A stretch of 64,000 nucleotides of DNA, from contig NC_080542.1 of NCBI RefSeq assembly GCF_028640845.1, forward strand, positions 130,780,580-130,844,579, in the 5' to 3' direction. Both the position numbers and the translations under genes were made by a program. Source of the DNA: Ahaetulla prasina (lineage: Eukaryota; Chordata; Lepidosauria; Squamata; Colubridae). This document shows positions 33,013 through 43,711 of the stretch, in pieces. Every line of letters begins with the position of its first letter. The first letter of the stretch is position 1. Under the pieces are notes generated by a model. It saw only the letters and a program-made list of their open reading frames with translations. It did not search any database and had not been told where the DNA came from.

Positions 33013-34684
33013 AATGATTTCTCACAATCACAGAATGTAGATTATTAAAATATTTTTAGAGAACTTGGACCAACGCTCTTCATACTATACATAAATGATA
33101 TCTGTGACCTTATCTCAAGTTACTGTGTTCTCTTTGCTGACGATGTCAAACTATTTAACACCACCAACAATACAACTACCCTTCAAAAAGACCTTGACTT
33201 TGTATCCGATTGGTCTAAAACTTGGCAACTCCAAATCTCAACAAGCAATTGGTCAGTCTTACATATTGGAATAAAGAACCCAAACACTAAGTACAAGCTT
33301 GATGGACATTACCTTACAGACAACCCCCACCCTGTTAAAGACCTTGGAGTTTACATATCAAATGATCTAAGTGCCAAAGCACACTGCAACTACATAGTAA
33401 AAAAGGCTCTAAGAGTTGTAAACCTAATTTTGCGTAGCTTCTTTTCCAAAAACTCTATACTACTAACCAGAGCATACAAAACATTTGCTAGACGTATTCT
33501 TGAATACAGCTCACCTGTCTGGAATCCACACCACATCTCTGACATTAATACAATTGAATATGTCCAGAAATATTTTACAAGAAGAGTTCTCCGCTTCTCT
33601 GAAAACAACAAAATACCTTACTCCACCAGACTTGAAATCCTGGGATTAGAAAATTTAGAACTACGCCGACTCCGACAAGACCTGTGTTTAACACACAGAA
33701 TCATCTATTGCAATGTCCTTCCTGTTAAAGACTACTTTAGCTTCAATCGCAATAATACAAGAGCAACCAGTAGATTTAAGCTTAATGTTAACCACTTCAA
33801 TCTAGATTGCAGAAAATATGATTTTTTGTAACAGAGTTGTTAATGCTTGGAACACACTGCCTGACTCTGTGGTCTCTTCTCAAACTCCCAAAAGCTTTAA
33901 CCAAAAACTGTCTACCATTGACCTCACCCCATTCCTAAGAGGACTATAAGGGGTGTGCATAAGAGCACAAAAGTGCCTACCGTTCCTGTCCTAATGTTTC
34001 CTTTCATTATATCAAATTAATACAATTATTACATACTTTTGCTCATATATATGCTTGTATGATATTTTGCTGATTTATGTTGATGCTTGTGTATACTGTT
34101 GTGACAAAATAAAAAAAATAAAAAAACAACTTTCCATTACAGTTATTAAACATTGTTCAAAGCCAGCACTCAGACTACATAGTGGTGTGTTCTCCACAAA
34201 ACCATACTAACGAAACTACGGAGCCTAAGAATATTTTTTGCTTAAAGTAGTAAGTTCATGCAATCACATGAAAGATTTCCCTATTAGAATATGTATCTTC
34301 AGCAACAAACCTGGCTACGTAGAATCTAAGATTTCAGAGCTTCTGAATGAATTCTTTCCTCAACGGGTTTTTTTCCTTCTTCATGAGCCATATATCGGAT
34401 CAGATTGTCACAAAGGAAAGAACAACATAAATGAAACAATAACCAAATCAAAAATAATATACATTTTTAAAAAAAAAACAGCTTGATTGGGGAATACAAA
34501 ACTTGGGGAAATGTCTTGAAAAGAATCATTGGTGGGTTAAAAGGTGTTGCTTGTTTATATCGCTGTGGATAACTTTCACTCGTCATTGTTCTAGTTTTCT
34601 CATGAGTGGCTTTAGGCAGTTAACTGTTACCTCTTCATGCAAATACTTCTTTTAAATAGACAGCTCTTCTGGGAATTTTCCCAG
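32750..34684. repeat. tandem duplication, unit 1 (1,935 bp)
   Basis: Unit 1 and unit 2 (34685-36618) are aligned end to end with about a dozen base differences and two or three homopolymer indels counted by eye. The unit begins AAAATTA and the sequence after unit 2 is again AAAATTA (36619-36625), so the duplication was made at a 7-bp microhomology. It carries the right two thirds of a MITE, a LINE-B 3' part and about 570 bp of unique sequence. Confidence 0.95.
33060..34117 (+). mobile_element. LINE-B, RT motif C to 3' end (unit 1)
   Basis: Starts at the end of RT motif B (LGPTLFILYINDICDLIS), then LFADDVKLFNTTNNTTTLQK with the catalytic Asp pair, VLHIGIKNPNTKYKLDG, DLGVYISNDL, and from 33430 a clean 133-codon frame with RILEYSSPVWNPHHISDINT, VQKYFTRRVL and RLEILGLENLELRRLRQDL. 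The frame is lost at KYDFL near 33831 (T-run change) but the C-terminal NRVVNAWNTLPDSVVSSQTP continues in the next frame. 3' end 'tgtgacaaaataaa'. A Jockey-superclade (CR1/L2/Rex-type) LINE; I could not settle the clade and call it LINE-B here. Confidence 0.85.
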
Positions 34685-36618
34685 AAAATTAGTAACATGG
34701 TTGTTAAGTGAATCTGGCATCCCCATTGACTTTGCTTGGCAGAAGGTCGCAAAAGATGATCATCATGGCCCTGGGATCCTGCAACTAAGTGCATCATCAT
34801 TGCCAAGCATCCAAATGTTTATGTGATCATGGACACGAATTCTACAACCGTCGTGATGTGAAAAATAGTCATAAGACATTTTTTAAAATGCCATTGTAAC
34901 TTCAAATAGTCACTAAACAAATGGTTGTCAGTTGAGAACTACCTGTAAATGATTTCTCACAATCACAGAATGTAGATTATTAAAATATTTTTAGAGAACT
35001 TGGACCAACGCTCTTCATACTATACATAAATGATATCTGTGAGCTTATCTCAAGTTACTGTGTTCTCTTTGCTGACGATGTCAAACTATTTAACACCACC
35101 AACAATACAACTACCCTTCAAAAAGACCTTGACTTTGTATCCGATTGGTCTAAAACTTGGCAACTCCAAATCTCAACCAGCAATTGGTCAGTCTTACATA
35201 TTGGAATAAAGAACCCAAACACTAAGTACAAGCTTGATGGACATTACCTTACAGACAACCCCCACCCTGTTAAAGACCTTGGAGTTTACATATCAAATGA
35301 TCTATGTGCCAAAGCACACTGCAACTACATAGTAAAAAAGGCTCTAAGAGTTGTAAACCTAATTTTGCGTAGCTTCTTTTCCAAAAACTCTATACTACTA
35401 ACCAGAGCATACAAAACATTTGCTAGACGTATTCTTGAATACAGCTCACCTGTCTGGAATCCACACCACATCTCTGACATTAATACAATTGAATATGTCC
35501 AGAAATATTTTACAAGAAGAGTTCTCCGCTTCTCTGAAAACAACAAAATACCTTACTCCACCAGACTTGAAATCCTGGGATTAGAAAATTTAGAACTACG
35601 CCGACTCCAACAAGACCTGTGTTTAACACACAGAATCATCTATTGCAATGTCCTTCCTGTTAAAGACTACTTTAGCTTCAATCGCAATAATACAAGAGCA
35701 ACCAGTAGATTTAAGCTTAATGTTAACCACTTCAATCTAGATTGCAGAAAATATGATTTTTTGTAACAGAGTTGTTAATGCTTGGAACACACTGCCTGAC
35801 TCTGTGGTCTCTTCTCAAACTCCCAAAAGCTTTAACCAAAAACTGTCTACTATTGACCTCATCCCATTCCTAAGAGGACTATAAGGGCCATGCATAAGAG
35901 CACAAAAGTGCCTACCGTTCCTTTCCTAATGTTTCCTTTCATTATATCAAATTAATACAATTATTACATACTTTTGCTCATATATATGCTTGTATGATAT
36001 TTTGCTGATTTATGTTGATGCTTGTGTATACTGTTGTGACAAAATAAAAAAAATAAAAAAACAACTTTCCATTACAGTTATTAAACATTGTTCAAAGCCA
36101 GCACTCAGACTACATACTGGTGTGTTCTCCACTAAACCATACTAACGAAACTACGGAGCCTAAGAATATTTTTTGCTTAAAGTAGTAAGTTCATGCAATC
36201 ACATGAAAGATTTCCCTATTAGAATATGTATCTTCAGCAACAAACCTGGCTACGTAGAATCTAAGATTTCAGAGCTTCTGAATGAATTCTTTCCTCAACG
36301 GTTTTTTTTCCTTCTTCATGAGCCATATATCGGATCAGATTGTCACAAAGGAAAGAACAACATAAATGAAACAATAACCAAATCAAAAATAATATACATT
36401 TTTTTAAAAAAACAGCTTGATTGGGGAATACAAAACTTGGGGAAATGTCTTGAAAAGAATCATTGGTGGGTTAAAAGGTGTTGCTTGTTTATATCGCTGT
36501 GGATAACTTTCACTCGTCATTGTTCTAGTTTTCTCATGAGTGGCTTTAGGCAGTTAACTGTTACCTCTTCATGCAAATACTTCTTTTAAATAGACAGCTC
36601 TTCTGGGAATTTTCCCAG
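34685..36618. repeat. tandem duplication, unit 2
   Basis: Second unit. Differences from unit 1 include CTAAGTGCC/CTATGTGCC, a CGA/CAA codon change (Arg to Gln) in the LINE frame, ACCTCACCCC/ACCTCATCCC and different T-run lengths near 36302 and 36400. Confidence 0.95.
34994..36052 (+). mobile_element. LINE-B copy in unit 2 of the duplication
   Basis: Duplicate of 33060-34117 by the tandem event, not an independent insertion. The 133-codon frame is at 35365-35766. Confidence 0.9.
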
Positions 36619-36625
36619 AAAATTA

Positions 36626-37580
36626 TTTTACAAGGGAGTTGAGGACAACTGGCAAAAACATCATCAGATCTACAACTTCTGAATGATTCAAGAGATTTTG
36701 CAAACATAAAAACAAATGATATAAGAAGGAAAAATGGGTAAAATACACCAACTACTACAGTTGCAAGGAATAAACATTAAAAAAAAGATGATTGAAGATG
36801 AAAATTATTTGTAAATGAGTTGGACAAAGGTATCTAGATAGAACTGTAAGCCTTGAGTCAGTGAGACTATAATATTAATGGCTTGTTTGTACAAAGGAGG
36901 TATATCTTGCATCTTTGTTAAGATTAAACTGGGCTGTTGTCTAGGGAAAAGTTTACTGACTTGTTTATGACAGCCATTAATCATCTGACATGGAGAAAAG
37001 CTTAATTTTTATTTCCTCTTTCATCTGAGATAGCACCAACTAATTCGTTGCCAACATTTAGAGTAATTCCCACAGAGCCTAGCTGCTGATGTTTAGATGG
37101 AACAATGATGCAAATTATCACAGGCTTCATATTGCGCGCAAAAGCACCTGAAATTTCTGTTTCCACCACAGGATGCACATACTTGTCAAGAATAAGAGCT
37201 AGTTAGCCACTCGACATTGTGACATTGCAATTATATGTCTATTTCTTCTCTGTATTCCATGGAGTTTCCTCTCTGATAAACGTGTAAAGCATCACAAATG
37301 TTGCCCCATAATTTAGCTTCACAAAGACTTAGCGGCTGTCTTCATACAGTGCACTTAAAAAGACCCAGGTTCTATAAGAAATTTCTGATAGGTACACTAT
37401 GCACTTTGCAAAGCAATTTTCCCTCTTCTATCTAGACAAAATTTATAATATCCCAATCAAGATTCTGCGTAATAAAATGCCTGCTCAAATATAGAAAGTT
37501 CTTCAGATAGTTGTGCAGTTCTTAAGAAATGAATGTTCTTCCACGTTTGTACAAATTCCCAACTTAAAACCATAACTGAG
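36626..37580. other. unique AT-rich sequence
   Basis: No repeat or exon recognised. Confidence 0.4.
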
Positions 37581-38003
37581 TCTGGAATGACAGCCAGAAG
37601 TCGTGTTGGTTGTTAAACAGATCATCATGCAACAGCATCTGATTTTATGATCTTTTCTTTTTTCTTTTTTTTTGCAGTAGTTGTTAAGCAAACCGGCTGG
37701 TTTTACACTAAACATATTAATCATTAAGCAAAAGTTGTTAATTGAATCCATGGTCAACAAAGGACATTTTTTGCCAGAAACTGGGAGTAAATACCAGTTT
37801 CAAGCAAAAAAAAAACCCATCATAAATTGGGATTATGTGATTGCAGGATTCTGCAAACAGATATAAACCCACAAAATTCAATAATGTGATTTGGAGAGGG
37901 TTTTGGAACTATGAATCCAGGTTGTAAGTATGTTTTTTGGAGTTCATGATAAATTTGTAGAGTCACTAAGCAAGCAACCGTAAGTCGAAGATTACCCATA
38001 TTT
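37581..38003. mobile_element. old Tigger-like MITE
   Basis: Right end 'cgtaagtcgaagattaccc' and inner CTTAAC/GTTGTTAAG wording fit the family; the left end is unclear and the interior is diverged. Confidence 0.55.
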
Positions 38004-38240
38004 ATATAAATCTGTAGAGATTCTCAATCATCCAGTTTATGGTTGTCCCAAAGGTGCTCTTTCAGGAGGCAACTGGACTTTCTTTTTTCTTTGAAGACAT
38101 TTCGCTTCTCATCCAAGAAGCTTCTTCAGCTCTGACAAGACAGTGAAGAATAGAAAAATTTATATTCCTTACAGACAGTTGGTCATTTGCATCCTTTTAA
38201 AGCACTTGGAGGTTTATCTGTGTCCTCAGGGTGTGTGGGA
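38004..38240 (-). mobile_element. terminal part of a second PLE-like family
   Basis: On the minus strand it contains GAAGCTTCTTGGATGAGAAG and 'gaaatgtcttcaaagaaaaa', the wording of a PLE-type terminal repeat with a hammerhead-like motif at 38096-38129. No coding part follows. Confidence 0.5.
38096..38129 (-). ncRNA. hammerhead-like motif, second PLE-like family
   Basis: CTGAAGA, one A, GCTTCT-TGGATG-AGAAGC (perfect 6-bp stem, 6-nt loop), GAA, ATGT, C. The same architecture as the copy A motif with an unrelated stem sequence; the ACGT helix III has changed to ATGT. Confidence 0.4.
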
Positions 38241-38600
38241 TTGGCAGATAGGTGCGTGCCCCCATAGCTCCATTTGTGCGAGTGGCACTCACGCACACCC
38301 TTCACTTATGCAAATAGAGCTTTGTGTGCTTGCGCTCATGTGCAAAGCTCTACTCATGCAAGCAGCAGGCGCTTGTGCTTGAGCAGGAGGCTCCACTTGC
38401 ACAAGCAAAGAGTGCTCATGCATGAACCTCCATTGGCATGAATGGAGCTTCATGTGTAAACTTAAGTACTCTCCGCTCATGAAAGTGGAGCTTCATGTAC
38501 ATGTTCTTGCCCATTCTCCTACAAACAATAACAATTTCAAACAGGCTGTGGCCCGGTAGTGGACCGTGGCCCAGGGGTTAGGAATTCCTGCTCTAGAATG
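38241..38600. repeat. degenerate repeats and hAT-like right end
   Basis: Short units such as GCTCATGCAAG and TGGAGCTTCATG recur between 38280 and 38500. The end 38530-38592 ('gtggcccaggggttaggaat', 'tcctg') resembles a hAT terminus. Left end not found. Confidence 0.45.
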
Positions 38601-39303
38601 GCTCTTCCAGGAGTCCCCATTTCTATCTGAGTGTGTATTCTGGTATAAAAGGTGTGCAAAACATCCCAAGAGGGAAGTGTATTGATATCGATGCAATGCA
38701 CAAGCAGGGGTACAAGAGTAAAAAACCCCTTGAAGCACATGCTTTTCAACTGTTTAACTTAAAGTGATAAACTTGTTAAGGCTCTCAGCTTTTACAATGA
38801 CACATTCCAACACCATCACATAGAGATAATTTGGAATGTTCACCTCTAGTTCCTGCAAACTTTTTTCTTTGAAGTTTAATCTGTGTGTGACACTGCTCAT
38901 ATGTCTACATTTCTTGTTATTTTTGGCCTGTATTTTGACTAGGAAAAAATAGTCTGGTAATGTGAGTTAGAGGGTGGCAGAGGACAGGGAAGTAATGTGG
39001 AATCAGGAAAAATAACTTCTGAAATCCAGATATATGCTCCATTCTCATCTTTTGCTTCTTTTTAATCTCTTTAGATTGATTCAGCTGAAGCGTTTATGGA
39101 AGTTGTAGTTCTACTGATTTGTGGATTGCCCAGTTGATGAAATGTTAACAAATAGAAACTTTTCTCATAACGTTAACATTTATTTAAGAAGGTTAGCAAG
39201 TAGCATAGTTATTGTCTTGTGGTCAGTTCTTTAAAAACTACAATATTCATGCAGTGGTATGTATTGATTGTATTAGAAAATGGGGCAGATCCTATTAGAA
39301 TTG
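38601..39303. other. unassigned
   Basis: No recognised feature. Confidence 0.4.
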
Positions 39304-39311
39304 GTTGGTAT

Positions 39312-39556
39312 CAAAGGGGGTTTCAGCAGGTTCTGACCAGTTTTGGAGAACTGGTAGTAAAAATCCTGACTTGCCCCGCCCTCATTTATTCTCTGTCTCC
39401 CAAGTCCCAGCTGATTGGGAGGAAATGGGGATTTGCAGTATGGAGTGGGGTAGAAATGGAGATTTAATAGCATCCTTCCCCTGCCACGCCCACCAAGATA
39501 CGCCTACCAAGCCACACCCAAGAACCGGTAGTAAATTTTTTTGAAACCCACCACTA
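39312..39556. mobile_element. hAT MITE, diverged ends
   Basis: Ends CAAAGGGGGTTTCAGCAGG and AACCCACCACTA; flanks GTTGGTAT (39304-39311) and ATTGGTAT (39557-39564), one difference. Family wording is clear inside. Confidence 0.8.
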
Positions 39557-39564
39557 ATTGGTAT

Positions 39565-41861
39565 GCTTTTATGTCTCTCTGTGTGTAATAAAATCACTGA
39601 TCAAAAAATCTGAAACCAATCTCTATTTCGTAATAAAAATGTACTCAAAAAGTTGATGACTTTAAACTGTGTATTCATCAAAAACATAATTGCAGATTTG
39701 TCGATTCAGAAAAGTTCAATGAGACTTATTTCCAGATATTTGTTTGTTTGATTGCTCGTTAAATTTCTATGTCACCCATCTCCCCTTCAAGGTGATTCTG
39801 AGTGGCTTACAAATTATAGGAACAAGTGAAAAATAATAAATACTTAATAGAAAAATATTAAACAATTTAAATTGTAATCCAGACAATTCAAATGGTATAA
39901 AGATTTATTGTAAGCTTGAGGTCTTAACAAGAATCTAAACTACTAATGCCCAAGGGAAATTAGTGGGAGATAAGAGCAGGAGGAATTTAAGTTGGGCTGG
40001 ACTTGGAACTCTTGTGGGTGCAAAAGGATTCATGACTGATGATGCAGTTGATCCCTTCATTTGACCAGCCTCAGTCTGATCATCTCCTACATAAACAAAC
40101 TGACATTAAAATATTATTAAAAACTGCTAAAAACCATGCCTACAAAAGCTGAGAGTTGGACGGGTGATGGATGAGATTTTCTTATCCCATCACACACCTC
40201 CAGTTGGGAGCGTCCCCCTTCAGGATCGTAGGACAACCAGCAAAGCCAGGTTTTGATATCCAGAAGGCCAGAAGATAAGCAGATACAGTCTCAGGCTAGT
40301 TCCCTCCAAATTTTTTGGGAACTTCATTTTCTAGGATTTCCAACCAGTATAGTTGAAATCTCTGAAATTAATAGACCAGGATGGGATGGGTTGCTTTTGT
40401 TGAAAGCAGGGGACTTCGGATGAGAGCTCAAACAAAGACCTCTTCATGGGGTTGAGGATGACATCATGTGGCGGGGTTTAATAGAATGAGGCTCCTTCCA
40501 TTAAACGCCCATCTACGGCAGCTCTCTTTATAGAGGAGGATGCTCTCACTTGATGCTGGCAGAGAGAAAAATACATTTTAATTTTTACTTGGCTTTTTCA
40601 GAGAAGCAGGGCAGAAGTTCCTGCAGATGGTGATTGTTTGCAAACAGGATGTAGTTGTTTAGCCAAAATCGCTGCTTCAATATACCCCTGCAGATTTGAA
40701 ATTTACCACCTCTGCTTCAACTGGCAACTGCTAAGGGCTATTGTTTTTTCCTAATAGAGGCAAATGTTAAATTAATAATTTGCTGTGACACGATAGGCAG
40801 TTAGCCTGTAGAATATTTCAGCTTGCTAGGTTGCTATAATAACAAATGAAAAAGCAAATATCCCATTTAGGAAAACATTTCATTAAATTATGTTGGACTT
40901 GTTCCCTTTAGAGTCACAGAAAATGAGAGAAAACTTGGCAAAGGATATTGCATATTTTAAAATGTAATCAGTGACTGAATTTTTTTTAAAAAGAACACAA
41001 CAGTTTTCACACAAGAGTTTTATATTTTATGAGAAATTATATTTCAGTGATGATGGAAAAGATCTAGAATTTATGTAATTCTATAGCTAGAAAAAAGTAA
41101 TCTTTGTGCATTTGTACATTAGATAAAAATTGGAAATAACGGAATAGAAAAGCAAAAGGAGTAGAGAAATTAATAAAAACTTTAAAAGCAATTTAGTTTT
41201 GAACCTGTTATATCTTATTTTAATACTTACTTATTGTTGATACTTTTATGTTGTTTCTGATTACAAGCATCTCACAGGATAAATTGATATTGCAGTAGAA
41301 ATATAAATAAATAATAACATATATCTTTCCATAGTTAGCATACTGTTATAAATTCTTTTGGATAGCAAGTAGTCTTCTACTCATTGTAGAAGTTGACCAA
41401 GCTGAGCCGGAGGGAGAGGTCAAACATGTCATCAGTTGGAATCCTTTCATGCCTACAAGAGAGCCAAGTCCAGCCCTCCTTGAATTCTATTGACACTTAT
41501 TTACAGCCAATTTGCCTTGACCGCTAGTAGTTTAGAGAGATAGCATGGAATAAACTTGTACTCATTTGAACAACCCTGGATCCTAATTTCTTGTGCCTGG
41601 CACTGATATAAACACACAGAAGAGGATTAGTGATAGGTCCAGATTATTGTTGGCCATAAAAAGCTGTTATATATAATTAGTTTTTCACAGGAAAAACAGA
41701 ATTGGATTGCTCTGTGGGATGCTATAGTTAATTTTAAGGTGCTAAGCAAATGCAACGAAGAACATAGAATTATATGACACCAGATCTCCAGGATTTAAAA
41801 GCCACTATTTTATTGGCCCATCAGGAAAAAAAATATGTGTTTCGTTATCTGAAAAACATTT
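39565..41861. other. 2.3 kb, nothing firmly assigned
   Basis: 39745-39850 looks like an antisense LINE/SINE 3' tail. 41386-41602 has an AATAAAC signal and TG...CA ends and could be an old LTR, but no flanking duplication was found. No exon recognised. Confidence 0.4.
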
Positions 41862-42062
41862 CAGTGGTGAAATCCAATTTTTTTTACTACCAGTTCTGTG
41901 GGCGTGGCTTGGTGGGTGTGGCAGGGGAAGGATACTGCAAAATCCCCATTCCCACACCACTCTGGGACCAACCAAAGGTGGTATTTGCTGGTTCTCCGAA
42001 CTATTCAAATTTCCACTGCCGGTTCTCTAGAACCTGTCAGAACCTGCTGGATTTCAACCCTG
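41862..42062. mobile_element. hAT MITE, reversed relative to 21401
   Basis: Ends CAGTGGTGAAATCC and GGATTTCAACCCTG; the interior reads as the reverse complement of the 21401 copy. No flanking duplication seen. Confidence 0.75.
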
Positions 42063-42109
42063 GGAAATCAGAAAGGGGAGCTACCTACTCATGTTGGCCT
42101 TCTTTGAGC

Positions 42110-42340
42110 TTAGTTGTTTTCTTGCAGACGTTTCATTTTCCAATTAGGTAACACCTTTAATGCTAGAAAGGAGTGGGATTTGCTCTCTATTTATATACAA
42201 TGACTTGCCTTATCAGTGTTGGTGGGGGTATTTTTTCTTTTTGATAGTTCTTTCATTAGGCTGCTCAATTGTTTGTCAAGGTTGGTGCTGAACCTTCTTG
42301 ATTAGGGTATTAAGGTACTACTTGGTTAAGGTATCTCTCA
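42110..42340 (-). mobile_element. terminal part of a third PLE-like family
   Basis: On the minus strand 'aatgaaacgtctgcaagaaa' and 'acaactaagctcaaaga' are the wording of a PLE-like terminal repeat I know from other vertebrates. Motif at 42127-42160 is decayed in its stem. Confidence 0.5.
42127..42160 (-). ncRNA. decayed hammerhead-like motif, third PLE-like family
   Basis: Keeps GTTACC-TAATTG and GAAACGTC at the same spacing as the other two families, but CUGANGA has become TTAAAGG and stem II is broken. Confidence 0.25.
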
Positions 42341-42380
42341 GCAGCTTTTGATACTGTCATTCATAGTATCCTTCTGGACT

Positions 42381-42517
42381 GCCTGGGATAAAGATGTACA
42401 ATTGAATCAGGAATACCTTAATATACTAATCAAGGACCTACAAGGAGTTATCATTTTGGTGGGAAGGATTAGTATATTAAGGTATTCCTGATTCAATTGT
42501 ATATCTTTATCCCAGGC
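42381..42517. repeat. 51-bp inverted repeat, one mismatch, 35-bp spacer
   Basis: Arms 42381-42431 (starts GCCTGGGATAAAGATGTACA) and 42467-42517 (ends ATATCTTTATCCCAGGC) pair with a single difference. No target duplication was found. Confidence 0.9.
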
Positions 42518-42739
42518 AGCCTCAGGATATGGTCAGGCTGCCCACATAATCATGGAAGTGTGTTTGGACAATGTGGCCTTCTTAGCTAAGAAACAAATAT
42601 GAGCCTCACACCCTATAGTCAGATATGCCTGGACAAGAGAAATCTTTACCTTTACCTTTTAAAATATTAAATAACAATGGAGAGATTGTGAAGTCCCGAG
42701 AAGCCCTGCAAAGCAAGATTCTAGAGTTAGATCTCAATC

Positions 42740-43151
42740 CAGGGGTGAAATTCAGCAAGTTCTGACAGGTTCTGGAGAACTGGTAGTGGAAACATTGAAT
42801 AGTTTGGAGAACTGGCAAGTACCACCTCTGGCTGGCCCCAGGAGTGGGGAGGGAATGGGGATTTTGCAGTATCCTTCCCCTAGAAGGGGGTAGGAACTGA
42901 GTTTTTGCAGTATCCTTCCCCCAGGAGTGGTGAGGGAAGGGGATTTTGCAGTATCCTTGTCCCAGGAGTGGGAAGAGAATTGGGATTTTGCAGTATCCTT
43001 CTCCTGGAGTGGGGAGGAAATGGAGATTTTGCAGTGACCTTCCCCGATGAGTGGGGTGGGAATGGTATCTTTCCCCTGCCATGCCCACCAAGCCACACCC
43101 ATCAAGCCAGGCCTACAGAACTGGTAGTAAAAAATTTGGATTCCACCACTG
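42740..43151. mobile_element. hAT MITE with internal minisatellite
   Basis: Ends CAGGGGTGAAATTCAG and GGATTCCACCACTG; flanks TCTCAATC (42732-42739) and CCTCAATC (43152-43159). Between about 42838 and 43060 a unit of about 40 bp ('gggaatggggattttgcagt', 'atccttcccc', 'aggagtgg') is repeated five to six times; the 21401 copy has two. Confidence 0.9.
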
Positions 43152-43159
43152 CCTCAATC

Positions 43160-43711
43160 CATTTCCAACATTAACTGGAATCACCCCAGGAAAAAGTTGG
43201 TATTTGTAGCTACATATGTAGGTAAATTCAGCATTGCCTTTTTTAAAATTTTGGTCCATAGCCTATCTTAGTGTTGAAACATAGCCAGTGGTGGGTGGTT
43301 TATTCAAAAATGGTTCAGCATTAGATGCAGAACTAACCTTCATGGGAGTTTCAGTTTCTTAAGAAAGCATCTTCCTGTCCTTATTGAAAGAAATGTGTAG
43401 CAATGTGGAGATTTCTAAAGAGAAAAGTAAGGTTGGAGCAAACTTCTAACAGGGACAGGATGTTTATGTTCCACAGAGCTCACTGTCCACTCTTATGTAC
43501 AACATGGAAACAATGCACTATGCAAAATAAGTTATGCACATTTACATAAACTAAGCACCCCCACACAGTTAAGGGCGGGGTGTCTTTGTTTGTTTTTTGT
43601 TTTTTTGATTTGGTTCAGAACAAGTTAACTTTTGTTATAGTTTTGACCCTGTGCCATTTCAATGCTAGTATCGTGAAAGCATTATTTTATTTTTTTTAGA
43701 AGTGAAGCCTA
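43160..43711. other. unassigned
   Basis: No recognised feature. Confidence 0.4.

Noticed and set aside
32750..36618. Two identical 133-codon frames considered as a duplicated host gene
   Set aside because: They are the C-terminal part of LINE-B; other copies of that LINE are elsewhere in the window.
41386..41602. Possible old LTR with AATAAAC signal
   Set aside because: No flanking duplication or second copy found, so not listed as an element.
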